A stretch of DNA of 64,000 bases from contig NZ_CP049017.1 in the NCBI RefSeq assembly GCF_014236795.1, forward strand, positions 3,202,001 to 3,266,000. The letters are read 5' to 3'. The translations under genes were made by a program, and so were the position numbers. The notes beneath the pieces are model-generated. The model ran no database searches. It was not told the DNA's origin and was given only the letters and a program-made list of their open reading frames with translations. The DNA comes from Xanthomonas theicola. Lineage in GTDB: Bacteria; Pseudomonadota; Gammaproteobacteria; Xanthomonadales; Xanthomonadaceae. Below are positions 1-14,591 of the stretch, piece after piece. Position 1 is the stretch's first letter. Each line of letters begins with the position of its first letter.

Positions 1-1
1 G

Positions 2-853
2 TCGCGGCACGTCGCCGACGCCACCCAGGATCTGGACAAGGTCGCCGCCAGCACCAGCGCCGACATGCGCAACACGCTGCAGCGGCTGCAAGAGGACGTG
101 CAGCGCACGCGCCTGGGCGAGCTGGCGCTGGGCAACATCGACCTGATCGACCGCAACCTCTACGAACGCAGCTGCGACGTGCGCTGGTGGGCGACCGACG
201 CGGCCATCGTCGCAGCCGCGCGCCCCGACCGCAGCGACGACGCACTCGCCTACGCGGCGCGGCGCATGGGCCAGATCCTGGACTCGTACACGGTGTACTT
301 CGACCTGGTGCTGGCCGGCACCGATGGCCGCATCCTCGCCAACGGCCGCCCGCAGCACTACGCCTCGGCCGGCAGCGACGCGTCCGGCCAGGCGTGGTTC
401 GAGGACGCCTCGCGCACCTGCAGCGGCGAGGAGTTCGGCTTCCAGGGCGTGCATGCCAGCCCGCTGACCAATGGCGAACGCGTGCTGGTGTATTCGTGCA
501 CGGTGCGCGACGGCGGCCGCGTCGATGGCCGCGTGCTGGGCGTGCTCGGCATCGTGTTCCGTTGGGATGCGCTGGCGCAGACGGTTGTGCAGCGCACGCC
601 GCTGTCCGAGCAGGAATGGGGCCGCAGCCGGGTGTGCATCGTCGACCAGCGCGGCCAGGTCCTGGCCGATTCGGCCGGCCGCATGCTGCAGGAGCGGATC
701 GACTTCCCCGGCCGCGAAGCGTTGTTCGCGCAGCCGCGCGGCGCGCGGCTGGGCGATCTCGGCGGGCGCCCGCACTGCATCGCGCATGCGGCCTCGCCCG
801 GCTACGAAACCTACCGCACCGGCTGGCATTCGCTGATCCTGCAGGCGCTGTAG
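2..853 (+). CDS. Cache-domain receptor, C-terminal part (5' end outside window)
   Basis: The reading frame is open from base 2, so the gene begins before the window. The first ~35 residues look like the end of a chemoreceptor-type signalling helix. They are followed by a sequence resembling a double Cache (PDC) ligand-binding domain, with an entry segment around RNLYERSCDVRWWATD and later strand patterns such as LVLAGTDGRILANG and VCIVDQRGQVLADS. No membrane segment is visible in this part. A Cache domain at the C-terminal end, after the signalling part, suggests a soluble chemoreceptor-like sensor. The role is inferred. Convergent with the next gene, with a terminator between them. Confidence 0.6.
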   Translation, partial: SRHVADATQDLDKVAASTSADMRNTLQRLQEDVQRTRLGELALGNIDLIDRNLYERSCDVRWWATDAAIVAAARPDRSDDALAYAARRMGQILDSYTVYFDLVLAGTDGRILANGRPQHYASAGSDASGQAWFEDASRTCSGEEFGFQGVHASPLTNGERVLVYSCTVRDGGRVDGRVLGVLGIVFRWDALAQTVVQRTPLSEQEWGRSRVCIVDQRGQVLADSAGRMLQERIDFPGREALFAQPRGARLGDLGGRPHCIAHAASPGYETYRTGWHSLILQAL

Positions 854-889
854 GCGCGGCCGGCCGGAGCCGGCGCGCAGGCACAAAAA

Positions 890-917
890 AGCCCGGGCGC
901 GCTACGCGGCCCGGGCT
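890..917 (-). terminator. Intrinsic terminator
   Basis: GC-rich hairpin (agcccgggc / gcccgggct) between two convergent genes. On the minus strand it is followed by a run of T, so it fits the end of the exported-protein gene at 931-1404. It probably also stops the plus-strand receptor transcript. Confidence 0.8.
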
Positions 918-930
918 CTGCTGCAGCCGC

Positions 931-1404
931 TTACTCGCGGTAGCCGCTGTCGTTCTTGTTGTGGATGATCCAGATCAGGTTGCCGCCGCTGCCCATCGAC
1001 TTGCCGGCGAACACCAACCGACCCTGGCCCTTGTAGGCCAGTTCGTAGCGGTAGCGGTCGCCACCGTAGAAGAACGGGATGAAGGCCTTGCCGGTGATGT
1101 AGGAACCCTGGTCGGTGGGTTCGCCGATCAGGTCGGTCACCTGCTTCATCGGCATGCCGATCTTGATCTGGGTGAACTTGCTGTCCGGAGCCGGCTTACC
1201 GGTGATCTCGCCTTCGTAGTCGTTGACGCCCTTGACGGTTTCGCCATAGCCGGCTTCGACTTCCGAAGAATTGGTGACCTCGCCCTCGGCGTTCATCCAG
1301 CTCGGCGTGCCGCTGTGCTTTTTCGCCATCGCCTGCATCGGCACCGCGGCCGCCATCACCACGGCCAGCACCAGGACTCCCGTCCCTACACGGTTGATCT
1401 GCAT
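931..1404 (-). CDS. Exported protein with SmpA/OmlA-like (BamE-type) region
   Basis: 157 residues with a clear Sec signal peptide (hydrophobic residues ~7-24, cut near AMA-KK). Residues ~80-100 contain IGMPMKQVTDLIGEPTD, the helix pattern of SmpA/OmlA-like domains, followed by aromatic strands. There is no lipobox Cys, so it is probably periplasmic rather than a BamE lipoprotein. The ATG at 1404 is preceded by AAGGAG and seven A residues. The frame is open further upstream, but this start has both the signal peptide and the ribosome binding site. Function unknown. Confidence 0.7.
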   Translation of the reverse strand: MQINRVGTGVLVLAVVMAAAVPMQAMAKKHSGTPSWMNAEGEVTNSSEVEAGYGETVKGVNDYEGEITGKPAPDSKFTQIKIGMPMKQVTDLIGEPTDQGSYITGKAFIPFFYGGDRYRYELAYKGQGRLVFAGKSMGSGGNLIWIIHNKNDSGYRE

Positions 1405-1664
1405 TTTTTTCTCCTTGAATCCATTTGAGTGCCCCCTGTCCATCGTCTGCAACGCCAGCGCGGGAACGTCCGCTGGCCAGCGCTGCATTAGTGCACGCGT
1501 TGCCGCCGATGTCCACGCCCGAGCAGCACCGCCGCGCGGCCGCCGCGGCCGCTTGCCGGCACCCGCGCGGCATGTTGGAAATCGCGCCGGCGCGCTGCGA
1601 GCAGCCGCTTCACCTGCAGCCCATGGATCCGGCATCACCGCCCCAGCGCTAGGACGTACCCGCA

Positions 1665-2150
1665 ATGCCCACTCTCCGTCGCTCCCACGTGCTGCCCACG
1701 CTGTGCGCCCTGGCACTGCTGGGCATGGCGCCGTTGGCCTCGGCCGACCTGTTCGGCAGCCCCGAAGACATCGCCCGTAGCTGGCTCGGCCGGGATGCCG
1801 GCGAACTGATGATGCAGTGGCCGGTCGACCGCTGCCTGTACACCTCGGAAAACACCGAGACCCACGAGACCGCCTACACCTACAACTTCGGGACCGAGGC
1901 GCACTACCGCACCGACTACTGGACCACGCAAGGACCGATGATCGGCATGGTCGGCGGCGGCAACGGCGTCGCCGCCACGCCGATCTTCCAGCAGGACCAG
2001 CACAGCCAGACCACCTTCGTGCCGGCCGAACACCACTGCGAGATCACCTTCATCGCCAATGCCGAAGGGGTCATCACCCGCTACGATTTTGCCGGCAGCA
2101 AGTGCCAGCCTTACATCCGCAGTTGGGGCCGGCCGAAGAAAAAGAAATAA
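1665..2150 (+). CDS. Exported hypothetical protein
   Basis: 161 residues with a signal peptide (LCALALLGMAPLASA, residues ~13-27) and a mature part containing three Cys residues and a Lys-rich tail (GRPKKKK). The middle reads like a small beta-rich periplasmic domain. I do not recognise a family. It is followed after 51 bases by another small exported protein on the same strand, so the two may be co-transcribed. Confidence 0.6.
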   Translation: MPTLRRSHVLPTLCALALLGMAPLASADLFGSPEDIARSWLGRDAGELMMQWPVDRCLYTSENTETHETAYTYNFGTEAHYRTDYWTTQGPMIGMVGGGNGVAATPIFQQDQHSQTTFVPAEHHCEITFIANAEGVITRYDFAGSKCQPYIRSWGRPKKKK

Positions 2151-2201
2151 GCGCCGCGCGCCGCGCCGGCGTTCGTTCCGTCTCTACAGGGGAAACATCC
2201 G

Positions 2202-2660
2202 ATGACCGTAAAGAACCCGCTCGTCCGCATCGCCTGGCCGGTGATCGCATTGACGCTGCTGGCCTTGACCACGCCGGCGCTGGCCGCGGGGGCGCGGCAT
2301 GGCGCGATCGTGGCGCTGGAGCCGATCGAGAACAAGAACACCGACGTGCCCGAAAAGACCAAGAGCATCACCAAGGTCGCCGCCAACCTCGGTGGCCTGG
2401 CCGGCAGCTTCCTCGGCCTGAAGAGCAAGAGCGCGGTCGGCGTCGGCACCGCGCAGGCGGCCGGCGCCGTCGCTGGCGAGACCGTCGGCGCCAAGATCGC
2501 CGGCAACGGACCGGCCGCGCACTACATGGTGAAGATCCGCTTCGACGACATGTCGCAGGTGGTGGTCTCCAAGCCCAGCGCCCAGATCTCCGGGCTGGCG
2601 GTGGGCAGCCGGGTCGCGGTCACCGGCAGCGGCGAGAGCATGCACATCGCCGCCGAGTGA
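2202..2660 (+). CDS. Exported glycine-zipper-like protein
   Basis: 152 residues. A signal peptide (residues ~10-29) is followed by a Gly/Ala-rich stretch around residues 66-104 (GGLAGSFLGL, GVGTAQAAGAVAGETVG) like the glycine-zipper 2TM region of SlyB/PcP-type envelope proteins. The C-terminal ~45 residues form a small beta domain, ending in GSRVAVTGSGESMHIAAE. It has no lipobox Cys. An envelope location is inferred; the exact role is unknown. RBS 'aggggaaac' lies just upstream. Confidence 0.6.
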   Translation: MTVKNPLVRIAWPVIALTLLALTTPALAAGARHGAIVALEPIENKNTDVPEKTKSITKVAANLGGLAGSFLGLKSKSAVGVGTAQAAGAVAGETVGAKIAGNGPAAHYMVKIRFDDMSQVVVSKPSAQISGLAVGSRVAVTGSGESMHIAAE

Positions 2661-2698
2661 ACAGGCCGCCGACGCGATTCGCCGGCAGCCCATGGCAA

Positions 2699-2734
2699 CC
2701 AAGGAAAAAGCGCCCGAAGCCGCTTTTTCCTTGG
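2699..2734. terminator. Bidirectional terminator between convergent genes
   Basis: Perfect 14-bp stem (ccaaggaaaaagcg / cgctttttccttgg) with an 8-base loop. Its A/T-rich middle gives a T-tract on either strand. It separates the 2202-2660 gene from gap. Confidence 0.85.
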
Positions 2735-2749
2735 GCGGTACGGCGTGGC

Positions 2750-3847
<1,098 letters not shown>

Positions 3848-3860
3848 TCAGGATCAAGGC

Positions 3861-3951
3861 GCCGCCAAGTCGAAGGTGGACCGCACCAACATGGGCACCG
3901 CGCAGATCGATCCGCTGGTGTAAGGCCCGGCCTACGCGATGAAGTTCTGAG
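3861..3951 (+). pseudogene. C-terminal tail of an OmpW-family porin (remnant)
   Basis: The frame reads AAKSKVDRTNMGTAQIDPLV, stop (TAA), GPAYAMKF, stop. This matches the last strands of OmpW-family porins, whose end in the next gene reads GEAKLDPVSYGLAYLVYF. The TAA takes the place of the Tyr codon in the conserved final strand. No start or upstream body is visible, so this is the end of a second, lost copy beside the intact gene. Confidence 0.6.
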
Positions 3952-4066
3952 GCTGCGCGGCCGCCGCGCTTCTCTGGCAGACTATGGCGCACAAGGATGT
4001 GAGCCGGTCGCCGCCGGGCCGACACGGGGATTCGCATCCACCCATTCGCCGTCCACCGGGGTCCCC

Positions 4067-4687
4067 ATGAAGCCATGCCTGTTCCGTCGCATCGCCATCG
4101 CTGCCATCGCCGCCATCGCCCTGCCCGCCGCGGCGCAGTCGACCGGACACTACACCACCAGCTACGGCATCCACGGCAGGGTGCCCGGCGCTTCGAACGG
4201 CACGCTGGCCGGCAGCGACCAGCGCTTCAGCGCCGACACCGCCCCGGCCGTGTCGTTCAGCTACGAATACTTCATCCGCGGCAACCTCGGCCTGGAGATC
4301 CAGACCCTGCTCGGCCAGCAGAAGATCGGCCTGGAACAGGGCGGCGACGTTGGCCGCGCCTGGGCGCTGTCGCCGACGTTCTCGCTGCAATACCACTTCG
4401 AGGGCAACGGCGACATTTCCCCGTTCGTCGGCGTCGGCCTCAACTACACCGTGTTCCTGGGCGCCGACGGCAAGGGCGCGTTCTCCAGCGACGACGTCAA
4501 GTTCAAGGACAGCGTCGGCCCGGCCGTGCATGCCGGCGTGGACTTCGCGATCGGCGAACGCGGCGCGCTGCGCGTGGACGCACGCTGGACCGGCATGCGC
4601 AGCGATGTGGAAGCCGGCGGCCGCACGCTCGGCGAAGCCAAGCTCGACCCGGTCAGCTACGGCCTCGCCTATCTGGTGTATTTCTGA
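4067..4687 (+). CDS. OmpW-family outer membrane beta-barrel protein
   Basis: 206 residues. A signal peptide is cut near AAAQS (residue ~24), followed by alternating amphipathic strands of a small eight-stranded barrel and a C-terminal aromatic residue (YLVYF) as the outer-membrane insertion signal. Family features include YEYFIRGNLGLEIQT and ISPFVGVGLNYT. It is likely a channel for small hydrophobic compounds, as in OmpW; the substrate cannot be read. A decayed tail of a paralogue lies immediately upstream. Confidence 0.8.
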   Translation: MKPCLFRRIAIAAIAAIALPAAAQSTGHYTTSYGIHGRVPGASNGTLAGSDQRFSADTAPAVSFSYEYFIRGNLGLEIQTLLGQQKIGLEQGGDVGRAWALSPTFSLQYHFEGNGDISPFVGVGLNYTVFLGADGKGAFSSDDVKFKDSVGPAVHAGVDFAIGERGALRVDARWTGMRSDVEAGGRTLGEAKLDPVSYGLAYLVYF

Positions 4688-4773
4688 GCGCCGCACTGCC
4701 GGGCCGCGCGGCAAGACTCAGCGCCGGCGCAACGACCGAGCGCCGGCGCCGTGGCGCCGGCATCGGCGCCGGC

Positions 4774-4779
4774 TAGAAT
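4774..4779 (+). promoter_or_regulatory. -10 element, probable leaderless promoter
   Basis: TAGAAT ends seven bases before the ATG at 4786, so transcription would begin at or next to the start codon. No Shine-Dalgarno sequence is visible between them. Confidence 0.4.
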
Positions 4780-4785
4780 CGGCAC

Positions 4786-5598
4786 ATGGAACCTTCTCTG
4801 CTCCTCAACGCCGCGCTCGCCGCGACGATCGCCGCCGTGCCGTCCGCCGCCTTCGCCTGGGGTCCGCTGGGCCATCGCCTGGTCGCCGACCTGGCCGATT
4901 CCCGACTCACCCCGCAGGCGCGCGCGCAAGTGCGCCAACTGCTGCAGGACGAGCCCGAGCCGACCCTTGCCGGCGTGGCCAACTGGGCCGACCAACTGCG
5001 CGAACACGACCCGAAGCTGGGCAAGCGCAGCGCCGCCTGGCACTACGTCAACCTGGCCGAGGACGACTGCCACTACGAGCAGACCCGCGACTGCCCCGAC
5101 GGCAACTGCGTGGTGGAAGCGCTGCGCCGCCAGGCCGCGATCCTCGCCGACCGCAGCCAGCCGCAGGCGGCTCGGACCCAGGCGCTGAAGTTCGTGGTGC
5201 ATTTCGCCGGCGACATCCAGCAGCCGCTGCACGCCGGCTATGCCCACGACAGGGGCGCCAACACTGTCCAGATCCAATTCGAGGGCAAGGGCAGCAACCT
5301 GCATGCGCTGTGGGACAGCGGCCTGCTGCGCAGCCGTGGCCTGGACGAAGCGCACTACCTTGCGCAACTGCAGACGCAACCGCTGCCGGCGTCGGCGCCA
5401 GGCGGCAGCGTGCTGCCGCCGCCGGCCGCCGCCTGGGCCGAAGCCTCGTGCCGGATCGTGCTGCGCCCGGGCTTCTACCCGCCCGGCGCCACCCTGCCGC
5501 CGGACTACGTGGCGACCTGGCGCCCGGTCGCCGAGGCGCAAGTGCGCCAGGCCGGCGCGGATCTGGCCGCCACGCTGAACACTGCGCTGGGCAAGTAA
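4786..5598 (+). CDS. S1/P1-type nuclease, secreted
   Basis: 270 residues. The signal peptide is cut so that Trp25 becomes the mature N-terminus, as the family needs because that residue's amino group binds zinc. The next ligand is His30 in WGPLGH. Further conserved metal-ligand blocks are NWAD, WHYVN and the HFAGDIQQPLHAGY region. C-terminal half: NLHALWDSGLL. It is a three-zinc nuclease that degrades single-stranded DNA and RNA, and releases phosphate from 3'-nucleotides, in the periplasm or outside. The length is near the family norm. Confidence 0.93.
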   Translation: MEPSLLLNAALAATIAAVPSAAFAWGPLGHRLVADLADSRLTPQARAQVRQLLQDEPEPTLAGVANWADQLREHDPKLGKRSAAWHYVNLAEDDCHYEQTRDCPDGNCVVEALRRQAAILADRSQPQAARTQALKFVVHFAGDIQQPLHAGYAHDRGANTVQIQFEGKGSNLHALWDSGLLRSRGLDEAHYLAQLQTQPLPASAPGGSVLPPPAAAWAEASCRIVLRPGFYPPGATLPPDYVATWRPVAEAQVRQAGADLAATLNTALGK

Positions 5599-5653
5599 CG
5601 CGTTGCCGCGGCGGCGCACGCACCATGACCGGGAGATTACAGCACCTGTACAA

Positions 5654-5707
5654 GCGGCTTCAGCCGCGGCAAAATGTCTCGGCAAGGCCTGTCGCGGTTG
5701 AAGCCGC
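5654..5707. repeat. REP-like inverted repeat
   Basis: Arms gcggcttcagccgcg and cgcggttgaagccgc flank a short spacer. The same motif family appears at 50036-50050 (cgcggttgaaaccgc). It is a typical short intergenic repeat of Xanthomonas genomes. Confidence 0.6.
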
Positions 5708-6009
5708 TCCCAGGATTCCGCGCACGATCCGTTTGCCCGGCCCTCGCGCAATGCATCCGTGCCGATGCGCAGCGCGCCGCCGGCATGGATCACCGCCTCC
5801 GGGCCGGCGCCAGCCTGCAGCACGCGCGTATTCGTTGCTGCCACTTCACCGAGTCGGCGGCGGCTGGTCCTTGCAGGGCTGCTGCTGGCCGACGTGCCAG
5901 CAGGGCGGCCATTCGCTCTCCTGCAACTCGCGATAGATGAACCCCTACTCGCCCATGCATTTTGTTCAAATAGTCTTGGCTATATTGTTGACGAAGACAC
6001 TTCCCTAAC
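5708..6009. other. Intergenic, no gene seen
   Basis: No supported coding sequence. A modest AT-rich patch lies at 5945-5995. The stretch leads into the decayed transposase that follows. Confidence 0.5.
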
Positions 6010-6600
6010 TGTCGCATCCGCCAGCACCGCGCCGCGCACAACGCCAGCGGCATCGGCCGCCTTCATCTGCGCCAGCGCCCTCTCCGGTTGGGTGGCACAT
6101 GCCACGCTCTTGGCAATCCCCGCCTTTTTCCTTCGCGCCGTATCGGCGGCCCCTGCTTCAGGCAGGGACAGGCCAAAGGCGATGGGGACGCTCGCCGTCG
6201 GCGTGACAAGCGACACGCTCACCGCGACCTGGCAAGTGTCCTGCTTGCCGAGCTCACCCCACTATCGGCCAGCCACGCCCACCGAATGCCGGCGCTTCTT
6301 GCCAAGCCCGGCGTCATCCACGATCCAGTACACCGTCCCTTTCCAGTCCATTGGCGAGGAGACGTAGCGGCGGACCCGTGCCAACACCGCATCGCCGGAC
6401 CAGTCGGACTTGGCCGCGCAGTGATGCAAGGTCTGAAGCCGGGCGCGCACCCGCAGCGGGTCCAGACGGGCGGCCAGCGGCTCCACGCTCTTGCGCGCCA
6501 AGGGCAGCATCCGTCCGCTGCAATCGCCGCGCAATCCCCCCCCCCCCCCCCCCCGCGGTCGGCATGACCCGGTACAGCGCATACCTCATCCAGATACGCT
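6010..6600 (-). pseudogene. IS701-family transposase remnant
   Basis: Reading from high to low coordinates, the frame shows a DDE-transposase N-terminal half: LPLARKSVEPLAARLDP, LHHCAAKSDWS, WIVDDAGLGKKRRHSVGVAG. An in-frame TAG follows (plus-strand 6262-6264, at the position of a family Tyr). The frame then resumes with LGKQDTCQVAVSVSLVT, PIAFGLSLPE and ALAQMKAA. It fades after VLADA, so the C-terminal half is missing. Upstream it runs into a 19-base G tract. Clearly inactive. Confidence 0.75.
6536..6554. repeat. 19-base C homopolymer
   Basis: Uninterrupted run of C (G on the transposase strand) inside the IS701 remnant, far longer than any other single-base run in the window. It is either a slippage-expanded tract or an assembly artefact. 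Confidence 0.9.
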
Positions 6601-6690
6601 GAAGAACGTGCCTCGCTGCTGCTTATCGCCATGGCGACCCCATTGCTACGCGGAGTGTATGTAGGGTAGGTCATTTGTGACACGGTAAGC

Positions 6691-7692
<1,002 letters not shown>

Positions 7693-7855
7693 GCTTCTCC
7701 CCTAGTCCCCGGTGATGGCGATCAACGACGCGCGGCGGCGCGGCTCCCCCCGAAGCCCTGCAGCGCACCCTGCCCACCAATCTAGCATCCGCTCCCGTCG
7801 CGTGCTCGGCGTCCGTCCGCCTGCGGCCGGAACGGCGCGGCGCCACGCGCGCAGA

Positions 7856-11573
<3,718 letters not shown>

Positions 11574-11612
11574 TCGCCACGCGCACTCTCACTCGCCGAA
11601 ACGCAGTTCCGC

Positions 11613-12267
11613 ATGTCCGCCCCGCCATCGCTGCCTGGGCCGCCTTTGCCTGACACCGCCGCCGCGCCGCCGGCGGCCAGGAAGGGCTGGTGGGCGCGCC
11701 ACTGGAAATAGGCGGTGCCGCTGCCGGCATTGCTGCTCGGCGCCCTTTTGCCGTCCTCGATCGCCGTGTTCGTGGTAGGCATCGCGCGCGTCACCAAGTC
11801 GTCCGAGCGGTACCGCCTCGGCCTGATGGCGGCCAAGCTCGACCAGCGGGTCATCGACGCGCTCGGCGCGCCGGTCGAGGACGGGATCATGCCCAGCGGC
11901 AGCATCTCCACCAGCAACGGCAGCGGCAGCGCCAACCTCAGCGTGTCGCTGCACGGCGCGCGCGGCAACGGCACCTTGTACATCGAGGCCGAGCGCCATG
12001 CCGGCGAATGGCATTACACGACGCTGCAGGTGCTGCCCGATGCCGGCGAGGCGATCGCTCCTAGACCGTGCCGAGTTCGAGCCGGACGGCGCCGGCGAAA
12101 CAGATGCCGAATCCGATCCCAGCGTGGATGCCGCCCACGAGGCTTCGGCCGAGGTGGATCCGGCCGAAGCGGTCGAGGCCGACAGCGCGCAAATAGGTGC
12201 ACGCGGGTCTGCGGCTGGCGGTGCAGTCGCCGCAGGCCGCAGGTCGGCTGACCGTACCGCCGGCTAG
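11613..12267 (+). pseudogene. Coa1-family (cytochrome oxidase assembly-like) protein, broken
   Basis: The frame from ATG 11613 gives a Pro-rich N-terminus and KGWWARHWK, then a TAG (11709-11711) where a Trp is expected. It continues with one membrane helix (LPALLLGALLPSSIAVFVVGIA) and a Coa1-like domain (SISTSNGSGSANLSVSLHGARG, GTLYIEAERHAGEWHY). A one-base shift near 12057 moves the rest, an acidic tail (LLDRAEFEPDG), into another frame. Two independent lesions indicate a pseudogene unless both are sequence errors. Confidence 0.65.
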
Positions 12268-12358
12268 CCACGCCCATGCGCGGTCATGACCTACGGCAGG
12301 TTGCCGGCACTGCGCGCGCCGCGTACGGTCGCCGCATCGTCCCGCTGGAGATCCACCG

Positions 12359-14158
12359 ATGAAGCCACTCGTCCTTGCCATCGCGCTGGTCCTGGCCGCA
12401 CCACTGCCCGTGCTGGCGCAGGCCGCTCCGGCGAAGGCCCAAGCCGCCAGCCCGGCATGGGTGACGCGCAGCAACGAATTCGCGCAGATCCTGTTGCAGG
12501 CGCAGGCGCCGTTCCAGCCCGAAGAAGTGAGTTTCTTCGGCGTGCCCGGCTACGACGACAAGGTCGTCGACCTCGGCGCGGACAATGGCCGCCGCTATCG
12601 CGACGCGATCGCCACGGCCAGGCGCGCGCTGCAGGGGACACTGAAAGTCGAGCGCGACCCCAATGTGCGCCAGGACCTGGCGATCATGATCCATGCCGCC
12701 GACCAGGCCATCGAAGGCAGCGCGTTGAACGAGCGTCTGCTGCTGCCATGGCGCGATGGGCCGCAGATGGTGTTCGGCGGGCTCAACAACCTGCTGTCCG
12801 AGCAGGTACCGGCGGCGCGCCGGGCCAAGGCGCTGGACCGGCTGCAGCGCTACGTCGGGCTGCTGCCCGGCAGCGTCTCGTCGCTGCTGTTGGCCCGCCA
12901 GCGCTACGAGGAAAAACTCGCCGACGGCACCCTGCTGCAGCCGACCCGGCGCGAGGTCGAGCAGGCCTTGAGCAACGTGGACACCTATGCCCAGGGCATT
13001 CGCGAACTGTTCGCGACCTACAGGATCGACGGTGCCGCGCCGGCGCTGGCGGCCATGGACCGACAGTTCAAGGACTACGCCGCATGGACGCGCAAGGTGG
13101 TGCTGCCGAAAGCGCGCGAGGACGCGCGCCTGCCGCCGGAACTGTATGCCTTCCAGCTCAAGCAGGTCGGCATCGACATCGCGCCGCAACTGCTGATGCA
13201 GCGCGCGCAGCTGGAATTCATGGAGACCCGCGCGGCGATGCAGCAGTTGGCGCCGCTGGTGGCCAAGGCCAAGGGCCTGAAGGTCGACGACCCCGGCGAC
13301 TACCGCGCAGTGATCCGCGCGCTCAAGCGCGACAGCATCGCCAACGACAAGCTGGAGAGCCACTACCGCGGCGTCATCGAGCAGATCGATCCGATCATCC
13401 GCCAGCAGCGCATCGTCGACGTGCCACAGCGGCCGATGCGGATGCGGCTGGGCTCGGCGGCCGAGAGCGCGGCGCAGCCGGCGCCGCATTTCCGCCCGGC
13501 GCCGCTGCTCGGCAACACCGGCGAGCAGGGCACCTTCGTGCTGCCGCTGGGCAATCCCGACGCCGCCGGCAAGGGCGAGCACTACGACGACTTCAATTTC
13601 GGCTCGGCGGCGTGGACGCTGAGCGCGCACGAGGGCCGGCCCGGCCACGAACTGCAGTTCACCGCGATGGTCGAGCGCGGCGTCTCGCTGGCGCGCAGCA
13701 TATTCGCGTTCAATTCGGTCAATGTCGAAGGCTGGGCGCTGTACGCCGAGGCCGAACTGGTGCCGTACGAGCCGCTGGACGGGCAACTGATCGCGCTGCA
13801 GTTCCGCCTGCTGCGCGCCGCGCGCGCCATGCTCGACCCGATGCTCAACCTGGGTCTGACCGACCGCGAGCGCGCGCGGCTGGTGCTGGAGAACGACGTC
13901 GGCCTGTCGCCGGCGATGACGCGGCAGGAACTGGACCGCTACATGATGCGCGCGCCCGGCCAGGCCGGCAGCTACTTCTACGGCTACAGCCGCATCCTGG
14001 AACTGCGCATGCGCACCGAACTGGCGCTGGGCGCGAAGTTCGACCGGCTGAAGTTCAACAACTTCCTGCTCGACCAGGGGTTGTTGCCGCCGGACCAGTT
14101 GCAGACCGTGGTGGAGACCCAGTTCATAGCCGACAGCGTTGGAAGCCAGCAGCTCTGA
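12359..14158 (+). CDS. DUF885 family protein, putative secreted metallopeptidase
   Basis: 599 residues with a signal peptide (residues 1-20, cut after LAQA). The DUF885 core contains HEGRPGHELQ, an HExxH-like zinc motif spaced as H-E-G-x-P-G-H, followed by FNSVNVEGWALYAEAE, which may supply the third ligand. The C-terminal part (YFYGYSRILELRMRTE, FNNFLLDQGLLPP) is also typical. Family members are often annotated as peptidases, but activity is rarely shown. It stands alone on the plus strand. Confidence 0.85.
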   Translation: MKPLVLAIALVLAAPLPVLAQAAPAKAQAASPAWVTRSNEFAQILLQAQAPFQPEEVSFFGVPGYDDKVVDLGADNGRRYRDAIATARRALQGTLKVERDPNVRQDLAIMIHAADQAIEGSALNERLLLPWRDGPQMVFGGLNNLLSEQVPAARRAKALDRLQRYVGLLPGSVSSLLLARQRYEEKLADGTLLQPTRREVEQALSNVDTYAQGIRELFATYRIDGAAPALAAMDRQFKDYAAWTRKVVLPKAREDARLPPELYAFQLKQVGIDIAPQLLMQRAQLEFMETRAAMQQLAPLVAKAKGLKVDDPGDYRAVIRALKRDSIANDKLESHYRGVIEQIDPIIRQQRIVDVPQRPMRMRLGSAAESAAQPAPHFRPAPLLGNTGEQGTFVLPLGNPDAAGKGEHYDDFNFGSAAWTLSAHEGRPGHELQFTAMVERGVSLARSIFAFNSVNVEGWALYAEAELVPYEPLDGQLIALQFRLLRAARAMLDPMLNLGLTDRERARLVLENDVGLSPAMTRQELDRYMMRAPGQAGSYFYGYSRILELRMRTELALGAKFDRLKFNNFLLDQGLLPPDQLQTVVETQFIADSVGSQQL

Positions 14159-14237
14159 TATCCGACGCTCGGGGACGATGCACCGCATGGCCCGAGGGTG
14201 CGCGCCTCATGCGCGCGCGCCCGCAGGCAGGGGCGAC

Positions 14238-14591
14238 TCAGTGCTTGAAGGGGACCAACTCGGGCGGCTTTGTGCCCTTCCAGTTCCCTTCTTTCAATGC
14301 TCCCCGGCAGATGGTTTTGTATTGGGCGAGCGCCGCGATGGCTGTCGGCGTCCATCCCACGCAGTGATTTGTCGTCACCGGTGTCGGATAGGGGCAGTAC
14401 GGCGAAACCGGCGCCCATGAACCCGAAATAGGGTCCACCGGTTTCCAGTTGTAGTCGGGTAGGTCGCAGCCTTTCGAGCAGAACAGGAAAGGATCGTCCA
14501 TGCGGCAGACCAGCGTCTGGTGAGGCGTCGAGGCAGTCGCGGTGGTCTGCAGCCCAACAGCGGCGACCAGTATCCATATCCAGCGTTTCAT
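14238..14591 (-). CDS. Small exported Cys-rich hypothetical protein
   Basis: 117 residues. A signal peptide (MKRWIWILVAAVGLQTTATAS) is followed by a mature part with six Cys (two in LFCSKGCDLPDY), compatible with disulfide bonds in the periplasm. RBS AGGA precedes the ATG at 14591. I do not recognise a family. Confidence 0.6.
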   Translation of the reverse strand: MKRWIWILVAAVGLQTTATASTPHQTLVCRMDDPFLFCSKGCDLPDYNWKPVDPISGSWAPVSPYCPYPTPVTTNHCVGWTPTAIAALAQYKTICRGALKEGNWKGTKPPELVPFKH

